NCBI RefSeq assembly: GCF_001908725.1
Contig: NZ_CP018725.1
Span: 558,001-622,000 of the forward strand
From: Xanthomonas vesicatoria ATCC 35937
Lineage (GTDB): Bacteria; Pseudomonadota; Gammaproteobacteria; Xanthomonadales; Xanthomonadaceae
Direction: 5' to 3'
Length of the DNA stretch: 64,000 nt
The translations under genes were made by a program, and so were the position numbers. Within the stretch, counting starts at the first letter, position 1; every line of letters begins with the position of its first letter. A model generated the notes under the pieces. It was not told the DNA's origin. It did no database searches and saw only the letters and a program-made list of their open reading frames with translations. Positions 56,023 through 64,000 of the stretch are shown one piece after another.

Positions 56023-57960
56023 ATGCTTCCTGAGCTCGGTACCTTTCTGCTGGTTCTGGCCTTGCTGGTCGCGTTGGTGCAGGCGGCATTGCCGCTGGCT
56101 GGCGCACAGCGCGGTCGCAGCAGCTGGATGGCGGTGGCGCGTCCGGCAGCGTTGGTGCAGTTGGGCCTGATCGCGTCGGCCTTCGCCCTGCTGACGCATG
56201 CGTTCTTGGTGCAGGATTTTTCGGTGCGCTATGTCGCCGAAAATTCCAACAGCCTGTTGCCGGTGATCTACCGCTATTCGGCGGTCTGGGGCGCACACGA
56301 AGGATCGCTGCTGCTGTGGACGCTGGTGCTGGCGCTGTGGACCGGTGCGGTGGCCCTGTGGTCGCGCCAGTTGCCGGCGCAAGTCATCGCACGCGTATTG
56401 GGAGTGATGGCGCTCATCAGCATCGGCTTCCTGGCGTTCTTGTTGTTCACCTCCAATCCGTTCGCGCGGCTGCTGCCGGTGCCGCTGGAAGGCGCCGACC
56501 TCAACCCGCTGCTGCAAGACCCGGGGCTGATCATCCATCCGCCGATGCTGTATTGCGGCTACGTCGGCTTTGCGGTGCCCTTCGCCTTCGCCATCGCTGC
56601 GTTGCTGGAAGGCCGCATGGATGCGCGCTGGCTGCGCTGGACGCGGCCGTGGACGAATGTGGCGTGGTCGATGCTCACCGTGGGGATCGCGCTGGGCAGC
56701 TGGTGGGCGTATTACGAACTGGGCTGGGGCGGCTGGTGGTTCTGGGACCCGGTGGAAAACGCCAGTTTCATGCCGTGGCTGGTCGGCACCGCGTTGCTGC
56801 ATTCGCAAGCGGTCACCGAAAAACGCGGCAGCTTTGCCAGCTGGACCTTGCTGCTGGCCATTGCCGCATTCGCGTTGTCGCTGCTGGGGACCTTTCTGGT
56901 GCGCTCGGGCGTGCTGACCAGCGTGCATTCGTTTGCCGCCGACCCTGCGCGTGGGCTGTTCATCCTGGTGTTCCTGCTGGCGGTGGTCGGCGGCGCGTTG
57001 TTGCTGTACGCCCTCCGCGCGCCGGGCATGTCCGCCGGCAACGACCCGCGCCGCGCCTTCGCCGGCAGCTCGCGCGAAACCTTGCTGCTGTTGAACAACC
57101 TGCTGCTCACCTGCGCCTGCGCAATGGTGCTGCTGGGCACGCTGTATCCGTTGCTGGCCGATGCGCTGGGCCTGGGCAAGCTGTCGGTCGGCCCGCCCTA
57201 CTTCGGCACCTTGTTCGTGGTGTTGATGGCGCCGCTGGTGGCGCTGCTGCCGTTCGGCCCGCTCACCCGCTGGCAGCGCGAACAGACCTCGCGGCCGCTG
57301 GCGCTGCTGGCGCCATGGGCAGGCCTGGCGCTTGCTACAGGCGTGCTGGCCTGGTTCATGGCGCCGCAGGGCCAGCTGAAAGCCGCCTTCGGCGTGGCCG
57401 GTGCGGCGTGGGTGATGCTTGGTACGGCGCGTTTCCTGTGGACCCGCCGCGCGGCCAAGGGACGCAAATTCACCGCCGAAATGCTGGGCATGGTGCTGGC
57501 GCACCTGGGCGTTGCGGTGTTTCTGGCCGGCGCCTTGTTGGTAGAGTCGCTGAGCCTGCAACGCGAAGTCGCGTTGGCGCCGGGCCAGCAGGTGCAGATC
57601 GGTCGCTACGCGCTGCACTTCGACACCGTGGAAGAATTGCGCGGGCCCAATTACGTCTCCGACCGCGCCAACCTGCAGGTATTCAAGGACGACGCGCCGG
57701 TGGGCCTGCTGCATGCAGAAAAACGCCGCTATGCCAGCGGCGGACAGACCTTGACCGAGGCGGCGATCCGCCCCGGCCCGTTCGGCGACTTGTATGTCGC
57801 GCTCGGCGAACCGCTGGGCAATCAGGCCTGGGCGGTGCGCGTCCACCTCAAACCGTTCGTCCGCTGGATCTGGCTGGGGGCGCTGCTGATGGCGCTCGGT
57901 GGCCTGGTCACGGCGGCCGACCGGCGTTTTCGTCGTTCTCCGGAGATCCAAGATGGTTGA
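56023..57960 (+). CDS. ccmF: Cytochrome c heme lyase subunit CcmF
   Basis: Inner-membrane heme lyase core, 645 residues, about 15 helices; WGGWWFWDPVENASFMPW is the heme-handling WWD motif, with conserved His in GAHEGSLLLW, LLHSQAV and SVHSFAAD. Start 56023 (MLPELGTFLL). Stop lies inside ccmG. Confidence 0.96.
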   Translation: MLPELGTFLLVLALLVALVQAALPLAGAQRGRSSWMAVARPAALVQLGLIASAFALLTHAFLVQDFSVRYVAENSNSLLPVIYRYSAVWGAHEGSLLLWTLVLALWTGAVALWSRQLPAQVIARVLGVMALISIGFLAFLLFTSNPFARLLPVPLEGADLNPLLQDPGLIIHPPMLYCGYVGFAVPFAFAIAALLEGRMDARWLRWTRPWTNVAWSMLTVGIALGSWWAYYELGWGGWWFWDPVENASFMPWLVGTALLHSQAVTEKRGSFASWTLLLAIAAFALSLLGTFLVRSGVLTSVHSFAADPARGLFILVFLLAVVGGALLLYALRAPGMSAGNDPRRAFAGSSRETLLLLNNLLLTCACAMVLLGTLYPLLADALGLGKLSVGPPYFGTLFVVLMAPLVALLPFGPLTRWQREQTSRPLALLAPWAGLALATGVLAWFMAPQGQLKAAFGVAGAAWVMLGTARFLWTRRAAKGRKFTAEMLGMVLAHLGVAVFLAGALLVESLSLQREVALAPGQQVQIGRYALHFDTVEELRGPNYVSDRANLQVFKDDAPVGLLHAEKRRYASGGQTLTEAAIRPGPFGDLYVALGEPLGNQAWAVRVHLKPFVRWIWLGALLMALGGLVTAADRRFRRSPEIQDG

Positions 57961-58555
57961 GTCACGTTCGCCCCGCCTGCCCACTGCCGTCCTCGTGGGT
58001 GCCATCGTGCTGCTGCTCGCACTTGCAGCGCTGCTGGTCTACGCGGTGGTGCGCTCCGGCCACGAAGATCGCGATGCCCTGCCCTCTGCGCTGATCGGCA
58101 AACCGGCACCGGAGTTCGCGCTGCCGCTGCTGCACGACCCCAGCATCGTGGTGCATGCCCGCGAGCTGCGCGGCGCGCCGTACATCATCAATGTGTGGGG
58201 CAGCTGGTGCCCGGCCTGCCGCGAAGAGCACCCGATACTGAGCCGCTTTGCGCTGACCAAGCGCGTGCGCGTGATCGGCTACAACTGGAAGGACGAACGC
58301 GCCGATGCCCTGCGCTGGCTCGAGCAGTTGGGCAACCCCTATCTGCTGGTGGTGGCAGACAAGGACGGGCGCACCGCCATCGACTTCGGCATCGCTGCCG
58401 CACCGGAAACCTTTCTGGTCGACGGGCGCGGCGTGGTGCGCTGGAAATACAGCGGCATGCTCACCCAATCGATCATCGACACCCAGCTGATTCCGATGCT
58501 CAGCAAGATCGAGCGCTCGCCCACCGCCGCACCGGACCTGCACGCCAAGCAATGA
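57953..58555 (+). CDS. ccmG: Thiol:disulfide interchange protein CcmG/DsbE
   Basis: 200-residue membrane-anchored thioredoxin-like protein with WCPAC redox motif (VWGSWCPACREEHP) and cis-Pro segment AAPETFLVDG. Reduces apocytochrome c. Overlaps ccmF by 8 and ccmH by 4 bases. Confidence 0.96.
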   Translation: MVESRSPRLPTAVLVGAIVLLLALAALLVYAVVRSGHEDRDALPSALIGKPAPEFALPLLHDPSIVVHARELRGAPYIINVWGSWCPACREEHPILSRFALTKRVRVIGYNWKDERADALRWLEQLGNPYLLVVADKDGRTAIDFGIAAAPETFLVDGRGVVRWKYSGMLTQSIIDTQLIPMLSKIERSPTAAPDLHAKQ

Positions 58556-58986
58556 TGCGCGCCTGGCTGCTCACGCTGCTGTTGCTGCCCTGGCTGGCCC
58601 TGGCCCAGCCGATAGGGGACCCATCGCCGCTGCAATACCGCTCGGCGGCCGAAGAAGTGCGCTTTCATGCGCTGACCGCCGAGCTGCGCTGCGTGCAGTG
58701 TCAGAACCAATCGCTGGCCGATTCCAATGCGCAGATTGCGCAGGACCTACGCCGCGAGGTCTTGGCCTTGATGCACCAAGGCCGCAGCGATGCGCAGATC
58801 CGGCAGTTCTTGGTTGCCCGCTATGGCGAGTTCGTGCTGTATCGCCCGCAGGTGGAATCGCGCACCTGGCTGCTGTGGTTCGGCCCGTTGCTGGTATTGC
58901 TGTTGGGCGGCGTGGCGGTGATGGTTGTGGTACGTCGACGCAGCGCGGCGGCGCCCGCCGTGCCCGCTGATGAGCAGGAGTGGTGA
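58552..58986 (+). CDS. ccmH: Cytochrome c maturation protein CcmH
   Basis: 144 residues, signal peptide, the LRCVQCQNQSLADSNA redox motif (C-x2-C) and a C-terminal helix. Works with CcmG in apocytochrome reduction. Two adjacent ATG codons; the first overlaps the ccmG stop. Stop overlaps ccmI by one base. Confidence 0.95.
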   Translation: MMRAWLLTLLLLPWLALAQPIGDPSPLQYRSAAEEVRFHALTAELRCVQCQNQSLADSNAQIAQDLRREVLALMHQGRSDAQIRQFLVARYGEFVLYRPQVESRTWLLWFGPLLVLLLGGVAVMVVVRRRSAAAPAVPADEQEW

Positions 58987-59999
58987 TGGTCGGCTTCGTC
59001 CTTGCGGTGACGGTTGTCGCGCTGCTCGCCTTCGCCGTGGCGCTGCGCCCGCTGTGGCGCCAGACGCGCGGCTTGGCGGCCAGTGTTGCGCTGCTGTTGC
59101 TGGCCGCAAGCGCGGCGTTGTACTGGCTGGTCGGCACGCCGTCGGCGATCGAACAGGCGGCCGACCACCCGGCCACGCCGCGCACCCTGGACGAGGCCAT
59201 CGTGCAGCTGCGCAGCGCCCTGGCGCGGAATCCCGATCAGGCCGAAGGCTGGGTATTGCTGGGGCGCTCGTTGTCCAGCCAGCAGAAATTCGCCGAGGCC
59301 AGCAATGCTTTCGCGCGCGCGGTGGCACTGCGCCCGGACGAGCCGGACGTACTGGTGGCGGCCGCGCAGTCGCGCATGCTCGCCGACGACAGCGGCCGCC
59401 CGGACCCGCAGGCCATGCGCCTGCTCGAACACGCGCTGGCGGTGCAACCGGACCATCAACGGGCCCGCTGGTTTCTCGGCGTGGTGCAGCGTCAGGCAGG
59501 TCAACCGGCCAAGGCCAGCGAAACCTGGGAACCGCTGCTGGGCGTGGTCGATGCTCCCACCCGGCCCGGCCTGCTCGAACAGATCAATGCTGCGCGACAG
59601 GAAGCCAAGCTGGCGCCGATCCAGGCACCGGCTGCAACCGCCACCGACGCAGTCAGCGGCAAACGCATCCAGGTGCATGTGACGCTGGATACCGAATTCG
59701 CCAAGCGCGCCGGGTTATCAGGCGATACCAGCGTATTTGTGATCGCACGCGCCGCCGACACGCCGATGCCGGTCGCGGTGGAAAAACATGCGCTGCGCGA
59801 GTTGCCGCTGAACATCACCCTGGACGATGGCGACAGCCCGATGCCGACGCGTGCGCTTTCATTGCTGGACACCGTGCAGGTGCTGGCACGGCTGTCGCGC
59901 AGCGGCAATGCGATGCGCCAGGCGGACGATGTCGAGAGCGTGCCGGTAACGGTTGAAGTGTCGGCAGGCGTGCCAGTGGAATTGGTCATCGGCCGCTGA
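58986..59999 (+). CDS. ccmI: Cytochrome c maturation protein CcmI (TPR)
   Basis: 337 residues; two N-terminal helices (MVGFVLAVTVVALLAFAVAL and SVALLLLAASAALYWL), a TPR region (~75-200, EGWVLLGRSLSSQQKFAEAS) and a C-terminal beta domain. Chaperone for apocytochrome c. CAGGAG sits five bases before the ATG at 58986. End of the operon; the following region is repeats. Confidence 0.93.
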   Translation: MVGFVLAVTVVALLAFAVALRPLWRQTRGLAASVALLLLAASAALYWLVGTPSAIEQAADHPATPRTLDEAIVQLRSALARNPDQAEGWVLLGRSLSSQQKFAEASNAFARAVALRPDEPDVLVAAAQSRMLADDSGRPDPQAMRLLEHALAVQPDHQRARWFLGVVQRQAGQPAKASETWEPLLGVVDAPTRPGLLEQINAARQEAKLAPIQAPAATATDAVSGKRIQVHVTLDTEFAKRAGLSGDTSVFVIARAADTPMPVAVEKHALRELPLNITLDDGDSPMPTRALSLLDTVQVLARLSRSGNAMRQADDVESVPVTVEVSAGVPVELVIGR

Positions 60000-60034
60000 T
60001 TGCTCGCTACCTTCGTTGCACGCCTGTGTTTGCC

Positions 60035-60917
60035 GAAGAACGAAACCACCGCGCCGTGAGGTCGTGGTTGCTGGTTGCTGTGCCGAAACCCTGGGCACCG
60101 ATCAACTCGACTGGTCCTTGCCCGCTCACCGTCGCGGGACCTTACGCGGCATGGATGCCGCGTAAGAGCTTGCAGGGACGTACTTGCAGCGTGTCCCGGG
60201 ATGGTGGGCGGGCAAGGGCCCCTGCAGCAAACGCGAAGCCTCGAGGGCGCGGTGCCCTCACCGCTCGCGGGACACGCCGTGAATCCGTCCCTGGAGGCTC
60301 GGTGGCGGCATCCATGCCGCCACACGGTCCCGCAAGCGGTGGGACACCGCGCCAGACCGTTTGCTGGTGGTTTTGTCGAAGAACGAAACCACCGCGTCTC
60401 GCAATTTGCTGGCTGCTGGTTGCTGTGCTGAAACCTCGCGCACCGACCAACTCGACTGGTCCTTGCGCGCCCACCGTCGCGGGACCTTACGCGGCATGGA
60501 TGCCGCGTAAGAGCTTACAGGGACGTACTTGCAGCGTGTCCCGGGATGGTGGGCGGGCAAGGGCCCTGCAGCAAACGCGAAGCCTCGAGTGCGCGGTGCC
60601 CTCACCGCTCGCGGGACACGCCGTGAATCCGTCCATGGAGGCTCGGTGGCGGCATCCATGCCGCCACACGGTCCCGCAAGCGGTAAGGACACCGCCCCAG
60701 ACCGTTTGCTGGTGGTTTTGTTGAAGAAAGAAACCACCGCGTCTCGCAGTTTGCTGGCTGCTGGCTGCTGTGCTGAAACCTCGCGCACCGACCAACTCGG
60801 CTGGTCCTTGCCCGCTCACCGTCGCGGGACCTTACGCGGCATGGATGCCGCGTAAGAGCTTACAGGGACGTACTTGCAGCGTGTCCCGCGAGGGTGGGCG
60901 GGCAAGGACCCTGCAGC
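60035..60917. repeat. 345-base tandem array of paired hairpin modules
   Basis: Three copies, start points 60035, 60378 and 60723 (unit 343-345 bases, the last partial). Each full unit holds module A and module B in opposite orientation. In copy 1, module A has arms CGGGAC (60135) and GTCCCG (60193) around a perfect dyad 60141-60166 with arms CTTACGCGGCAT and ATGCCGCGTAAG. Module B has arms at 60268 and 60327 around GTGGCGGCAT-CC-ATGCCGCCAC (60302-60323). The third copy contains only module A. Paired inverted modules resemble bacterial BIME elements. Single modules occur at 14285 and 14524. Confidence 0.85.
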
Positions 60918-60975
60918 CAAGCCGCAGACCCAGCGCTCTGAAGAGTGACATCACATCGCGCCAGGGCTCGAACCC

Positions 60976-60994
60976 ATTCCCGATTCCCGATTCC
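60976..60994. repeat. ATTCCCG heptamer tract
   Basis: ATTCCCGATTCCCGATTCC, the same motif as the arms of the repeats at 11071-11183 and 50217-50321, here in one orientation, 42 bases before the metX-type start. Confidence 0.65.
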
Positions 60995-61035
60995 AGTCCT
61001 GCACCGGCGCATGCCATGGCAGATAGAATTGCGAC

Positions 61036-62223
61036 ATGACTGAATTCATCCCTCCTGGCACGCTGTTCCATTCCCTGCCTTCGCCGTTTCCGATGAAGCG
61101 CGGTGGTGAGCTGCATCAGGCCCGTGTGGCTTACGAAACCTGGGGAACGCTGGCTGCCGATCGCAGCAACGCGGTGCTGATCGTCACCGGCTTGTCGCCC
61201 AACGCGCATGCGGCCGCAAATCAGGCCAATCCCGAGCCGGGCTGGTGGGACGCGATGCTGGGGCCAGGCAAGCCGATCGATACCGCGCGCTGGTTCGTGG
61301 TGTGCCTCAATTCGCTGGGCAGCTGCAAGGGCTCCACCGGGCCTGCATCCATCGACCCGGCAACCGGGCAGCTGTATCGCCTGACCTTTCCGGATCTGTC
61401 GATCGAAGATGTCGCCGACGCGGCAGCCGATGTGGTGCGTGCGCTGGGCATCGGCCAGCTCGCCTGCCTGATCGGCAACTCGATGGGAGGCATGACCGCG
61501 CTGGCACTGTTGCTGCGGCATCCTGGTATTGCGCGCAGCCACATCAACATCTCCGGAAGTGCGCAGGCGCTGCCGTTTTCGATCGCGATCCGCTCGCTGC
61601 AGCGCGAAGCCATCCGCCTGGATCCGCACTGGAACGGCGGCCACTACGACGACGCGCACTACCCGGAATCGGGCATGCGCATGGCGCGCAAGCTCGGGGT
61701 GATCACCTACCGCTCGGCGCTGGAATGGGACGGCCGCTTCGGTCGGGTGCGACTGGATTCCGAACAGGCGGCCGACGATCCGTTCGGCCTGGAATTCCAG
61801 GTGGAAAGCTATCTCGAAGGCCATGCGCGTCGCTTCGTGCGCTTCTTCGATCCCAACTGCTATCTGTATCTGAGCCGGTCGATGGATTGGTTCGATCTGG
61901 CCGATTATGTGGAGACGTCTTCGATCGCTGCCGCGCATGCCGCCGGCACCCAGGTCGACAGCACGCCGGCTGCAGACGTCTCCACCGAGGCTGAGGTGCT
62001 GGCCGGCCTGGCCAACATCCGCATCGAACGTGCGCTGGCGATCGGCGCCAACACCGACATCCTGTTCCCGGTGCAGCAGCAGGAACAGATTGCCGAAGGC
62101 CTACGTGCAGGCGGTGCGGATGCGCGCTTTATCGGCCTGGATTCGCCGCAGGGCCACGATGCGTTTCTGGTGGACTTCGCGCGCTTTGGACCGGCGGTGC
62201 GCAACTTTCTGGACGCCTGCTGA
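61036..62223 (+). CDS. metX: MetX-family O-acyltransferase (probable serine or homoserine O-succinyltransferase)
   Basis: Alpha/beta-hydrolase-fold acyltransferase of 395 residues. Nucleophile Ser in CLIGNSMGGMTALALLLRHP, Asp in ANTDILFP and His in SPQGHDAFLVD; typical YETWGTLAADRSNAVLIVTG start. MetX homologues normally acetylate homoserine, but Xanthomonadales members have been assigned as serine O-succinyltransferases for cysteine synthesis, so acyl donor and acceptor are uncertain. No clear ribosome site precedes the ATG. Confidence 0.9.
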   Translation: MTEFIPPGTLFHSLPSPFPMKRGGELHQARVAYETWGTLAADRSNAVLIVTGLSPNAHAAANQANPEPGWWDAMLGPGKPIDTARWFVVCLNSLGSCKGSTGPASIDPATGQLYRLTFPDLSIEDVADAAADVVRALGIGQLACLIGNSMGGMTALALLLRHPGIARSHINISGSAQALPFSIAIRSLQREAIRLDPHWNGGHYDDAHYPESGMRMARKLGVITYRSALEWDGRFGRVRLDSEQAADDPFGLEFQVESYLEGHARRFVRFFDPNCYLYLSRSMDWFDLADYVETSSIAAAHAAGTQVDSTPAADVSTEAEVLAGLANIRIERALAIGANTDILFPVQQQEQIAEGLRAGGADARFIGLDSPQGHDAFLVDFARFGPAVRNFLDAC

Positions 62224-62255
62224 TTTCCAGAGTTAGACCAGGCGCGCGCAGCCGA

Positions 62256-62594
62256 GTGCCGCGCAAGACACTGGCCGCACTGTTTGCGGTGAGCATGGCC
62301 AGCATTGTTGCAGCAGGCCTGCTGCCGGTCTCGGTGGCACTCTGGTACGCGGTTGCCAGCAGTGTGGCGCTAATCGCTTACCGGCGCGACAAGAGCGCGG
62401 CAACACGTGGCCAGCGGCGCACGCCGGAGGCCACCTTGCACGGCATGGCACTGCTCGGTGGCTGGCCGGGCGCGCTGTTGGCGCAATCGCTGTTCCGGCA
62501 CAAATACAGCAAGACCTCCTTCCAGGTGGCGTTCTGGGCCACGTCGATCGCGAACAGCGCGGTGCTTGCATGGGCGGTGTATCGCTCGATGTAA
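62256..62594 (+). CDS. DUF1294 family membrane protein
   Basis: 112 residues with GTG start, about three helices, and the DUF1294 core YRRDKSAATRGQRRTPEATL, HGMALLGGWPGALLAQSLFR, HKYSKTSFQ. Function unknown. Begins 32 bases after the metX-type gene; probably co-transcribed. Confidence 0.85.
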   Translation: MPRKTLAALFAVSMASIVAAGLLPVSVALWYAVASSVALIAYRRDKSAATRGQRRTPEATLHGMALLGGWPGALLAQSLFRHKYSKTSFQVAFWATSIANSAVLAWAVYRSM

Positions 62595-62658
62595 TGGGGG
62601 CCCTACAAACGCATGTCACACGGGCCGCCACGACACCCCTCGCTGATCCAGGCAGGTC

Positions 62659-64000
62659 TCACGGCAGCGGCTCCAGCACGCCGGCACGCATCCGGTAGCG
62701 CCGCTGCACTACGCCGGCAGGCACGCTGTCGTGGGTGATCATCACCAGGCTGCGCTGGCCGAGTGCGGCGGACAGATCGAGCAGCAAGGCGTGTGCGGTA
62801 TCCACGTCCAGGCCGTCGGTGGGTTCGTCGAGCAGCAGCATAGGAGCATCGCGCAACAGCGCACGCGCGAGGGCAAGGCGGCGCGCCTGGCCTGCGGAAA
62901 GCGTGGCGCCGTTTTCGCCCACCCAGGTGTCCAGACCGTGTTGCGCGCTGGCCCAGTCGTGCAGGCGCACCTGCTCCAATGCCTGCCACATGGCGGCATC
63001 GTCGGCATCGGCATCGCCGATGGCCAGGTTCTCGCGCACGCTACCGGCAAACACCGGCGCGTTCTGCGGCAGCCAGGCGATGCGTCGATGCCATTGTGCC
63101 TGGGCGCAGTGACGCAGATCGATGCCGGCGTAACTCACCTGCCCGGCCTGCGGATCCCAGAGCCGCAGCAGCAAGGCCGACAACGTGCTCTTGCCGCTGC
63201 CGCTATCGCCGCTGATGGCGATGCGTTCGCCAGGCGCTAGCGTAAGATCGAGCGCGTGCAGCACCGGCCGCACCCCACCGGGCCACGTAAACGACACCTG
63301 CTGCAGGTGCAGTGTGCCCATGTGTGGCAGGTCGATCGCACGCACTGGGTCGCTGGCCGACGGGGCTTGATCGACGATAGCCTGCAAGCGCCGGGCCGCG
63401 ACGCGCGCGCTCTGCAACGCCTGCAACGCCAGTCCGGCACCGGCCCACACCTCCAGCAGCGCCATGGTCAGAAACACCAAGCCTGCAGCCATCTCCGCTG
63501 AAATCAGCGCACGCTCGGCGGCGCGCAGTGCGAGCCACAGCATGCCGGCCAGACCGAAGGCACCGCACACCGCGTGCACCAGGTTGCCGGCGATCAGTCG
63601 ACGACGCTGCAGGCGATCCCCGTGCACCACGTCCGTCGCAGCGGCATCGAGCCGGTGCAGCCAGGTGCCTTGCGCATCGACCGCAGCCAGGTCGGCCGCA
63701 CCTTCCAGACCTTCGAACGCCTGCGTGCGCAACGCCGTGCGTTGCTGCGCACGCAGCTGCTCGCGCTGCGCGCCACCACGTGCGACCTGCCAGGGCACCA
63801 GTCCGCCAATCAACACGCCCAGCACCAGCAACAACAGGGCCGCAGGCGGATAGATCGCTGCAGCGGCAATCGCGCCGGCCAACCAGATGCCGAGCAGCGC
63901 GGTCAGCGGCGCAAGCGCGCGCACGCTCAGGCCATCGACTTCGCCGATGTCGGACATCAGGCGCGCCAGCAGATCGCCGGTGCGTGTTGCCGACAACCGG
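62659..64000 (-). CDS. cydC: Thiol reductant ABC exporter subunit CydC, N-terminus outside window
   Basis: C-terminal ~447 residues of the CydDC half-transporter that exports cysteine/glutathione and supports cytochrome bd assembly. The membrane part carries RTGDLLARLMSDIGEVDGL; the ATPase has Walker A SGDSGSGKSTLSALLL, Q-loop WLPQNAPVFAG, signature LSAGQARRLALARALL and Walker B MLLLDEPTDGLD. About 110 N-terminal residues lie outside. CydC versus CydD rests on the family pattern only. Confidence 0.88.
   Translation of the reverse strand, partial: RLSATRTGDLLARLMSDIGEVDGLSVRALAPLTALLGIWLAGAIAAAAIYPPAALLLLVLGVLIGGLVPWQVARGGAQREQLRAQQRTALRTQAFEGLEGAADLAAVDAQGTWLHRLDAAATDVVHGDRLQRRRLIAGNLVHAVCGAFGLAGMLWLALRAAERALISAEMAAGLVFLTMALLEVWAGAGLALQALQSARVAARRLQAIVDQAPSASDPVRAIDLPHMGTLHLQQVSFTWPGGVRPVLHALDLTLAPGERIAISGDSGSGKSTLSALLLRLWDPQAGQVSYAGIDLRHCAQAQWHRRIAWLPQNAPVFAGSVRENLAIGDADADDAAMWQALEQVRLHDWASAQHGLDTWVGENGATLSAGQARRLALARALLRDAPMLLLDEPTDGLDVDTAHALLLDLSAALGQRSLVMITHDSVPAGVVQRRYRMRAGVLEPLP

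Larger units (their letters stand above)
60000..61035. other. Repeat-rich intergenic region
   Basis: 1,036 bases between ccmI and the metX-type gene with no credible gene. Most is the 345-base tandem array; an ATTCCCG tract follows at 60976-60994. Open frames here are by-products of the repeats. Confidence 0.7.

Noticed and set aside
60026..60855. Open frames with repeated peptide blocks in the tandem array
   Set aside because: The peptide repeats follow from the 345-base DNA repeat, appear in several frames and both strands, and contain no start signals.
60035..60917. CRISPR-like reading of the repeats
   Set aside because: Unit is 345 bases, copies are contiguous without unique spacers, and no cas gene is nearby.

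Overview
The window is GC-rich, dense, single-chromosome sequence from a gammaproteobacterium, almost certainly a Xanthomonas (or very close relative). The evidence is a plant-type glutaminyl cyclase, galU beside lipopolysaccharide genes, the cmk-rpsA-ihfB-lapA-lapB order, a TonB receptor/LacI/glycosidase sugar locus, a MetX-like serine O-succinyltransferase candidate, and interspersed ATTCCCG-type and hairpin-module intergenic repeats. The species cannot be fixed from the sequence alone. No rRNA, tRNA, CRISPR array, phage or insertion sequence was seen.

Layout. 1-3014 (minus): four-gene operon (AraC-type regulator, isochorismatase-like hydrolase, DoxX membrane protein, Tat-exported amidohydrolase running off the window), every junction a 4-base overlap. 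3456-7185 (plus): propeller/Y_Y_Y sensor kinase and NarL-type regulator. 7542-9340: Cache-HAMP membrane sensor without an output domain, plus a small soluble partner. 9498-13990: purine and C1 metabolism (guaA, guaB, folD) and a DUF1244 protein. 13991-14752: non-coding repeats. 14753-16609: Kef-type K+/H+ antiporter. 16773-24474 (minus): galU, a WbpM-like dehydratase, a WbpL/WecA-like transferase, lapB, lapA, ihfB, rpsA, followed by cmk. 25513-30210 (plus): rpmJ, a small periplasmic protein, agmatine-to-putrescine genes aguA/aguB, a GNAT acetyltransferase and a TraB-family protein.

30323-43375 (minus) is a complete carbohydrate-scavenging locus: LacI regulator, TonB-dependent receptor, GH144-type lipoprotein, sugar ABC transporter (binding lipoprotein and two permeases, no ATPase), a large discoidin/(alpha/alpha)6 glycosidase and a secreted EEP-fold hydrolase. 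Operator-like palindromes lie before both lacI and the GH144 gene. GH144 membership points to beta-1,2-glucans, possibly the cyclic periplasmic glucan of Xanthomonas, as substrate. This is the most system-like part of the window.

43822-48508: bolA, yciI, then scpA-scpB-rluB (chromosome condensation and ribosome modification) with unusually long low-complexity tails on ScpB and RluB. 48840-52638: two secreted proteins (one a plant-type glutaminyl cyclase) and an omega-amidase/methionine aminotransferase pair. 52884-59999 (plus): complete cytochrome c maturation set ccmABCDEFGHI. 60000-61035: tandem array of a 345-base unit built from two hairpin modules. 61036-64000: MetX-family acyltransferase, DUF1294 protein and the truncated cydC gene.
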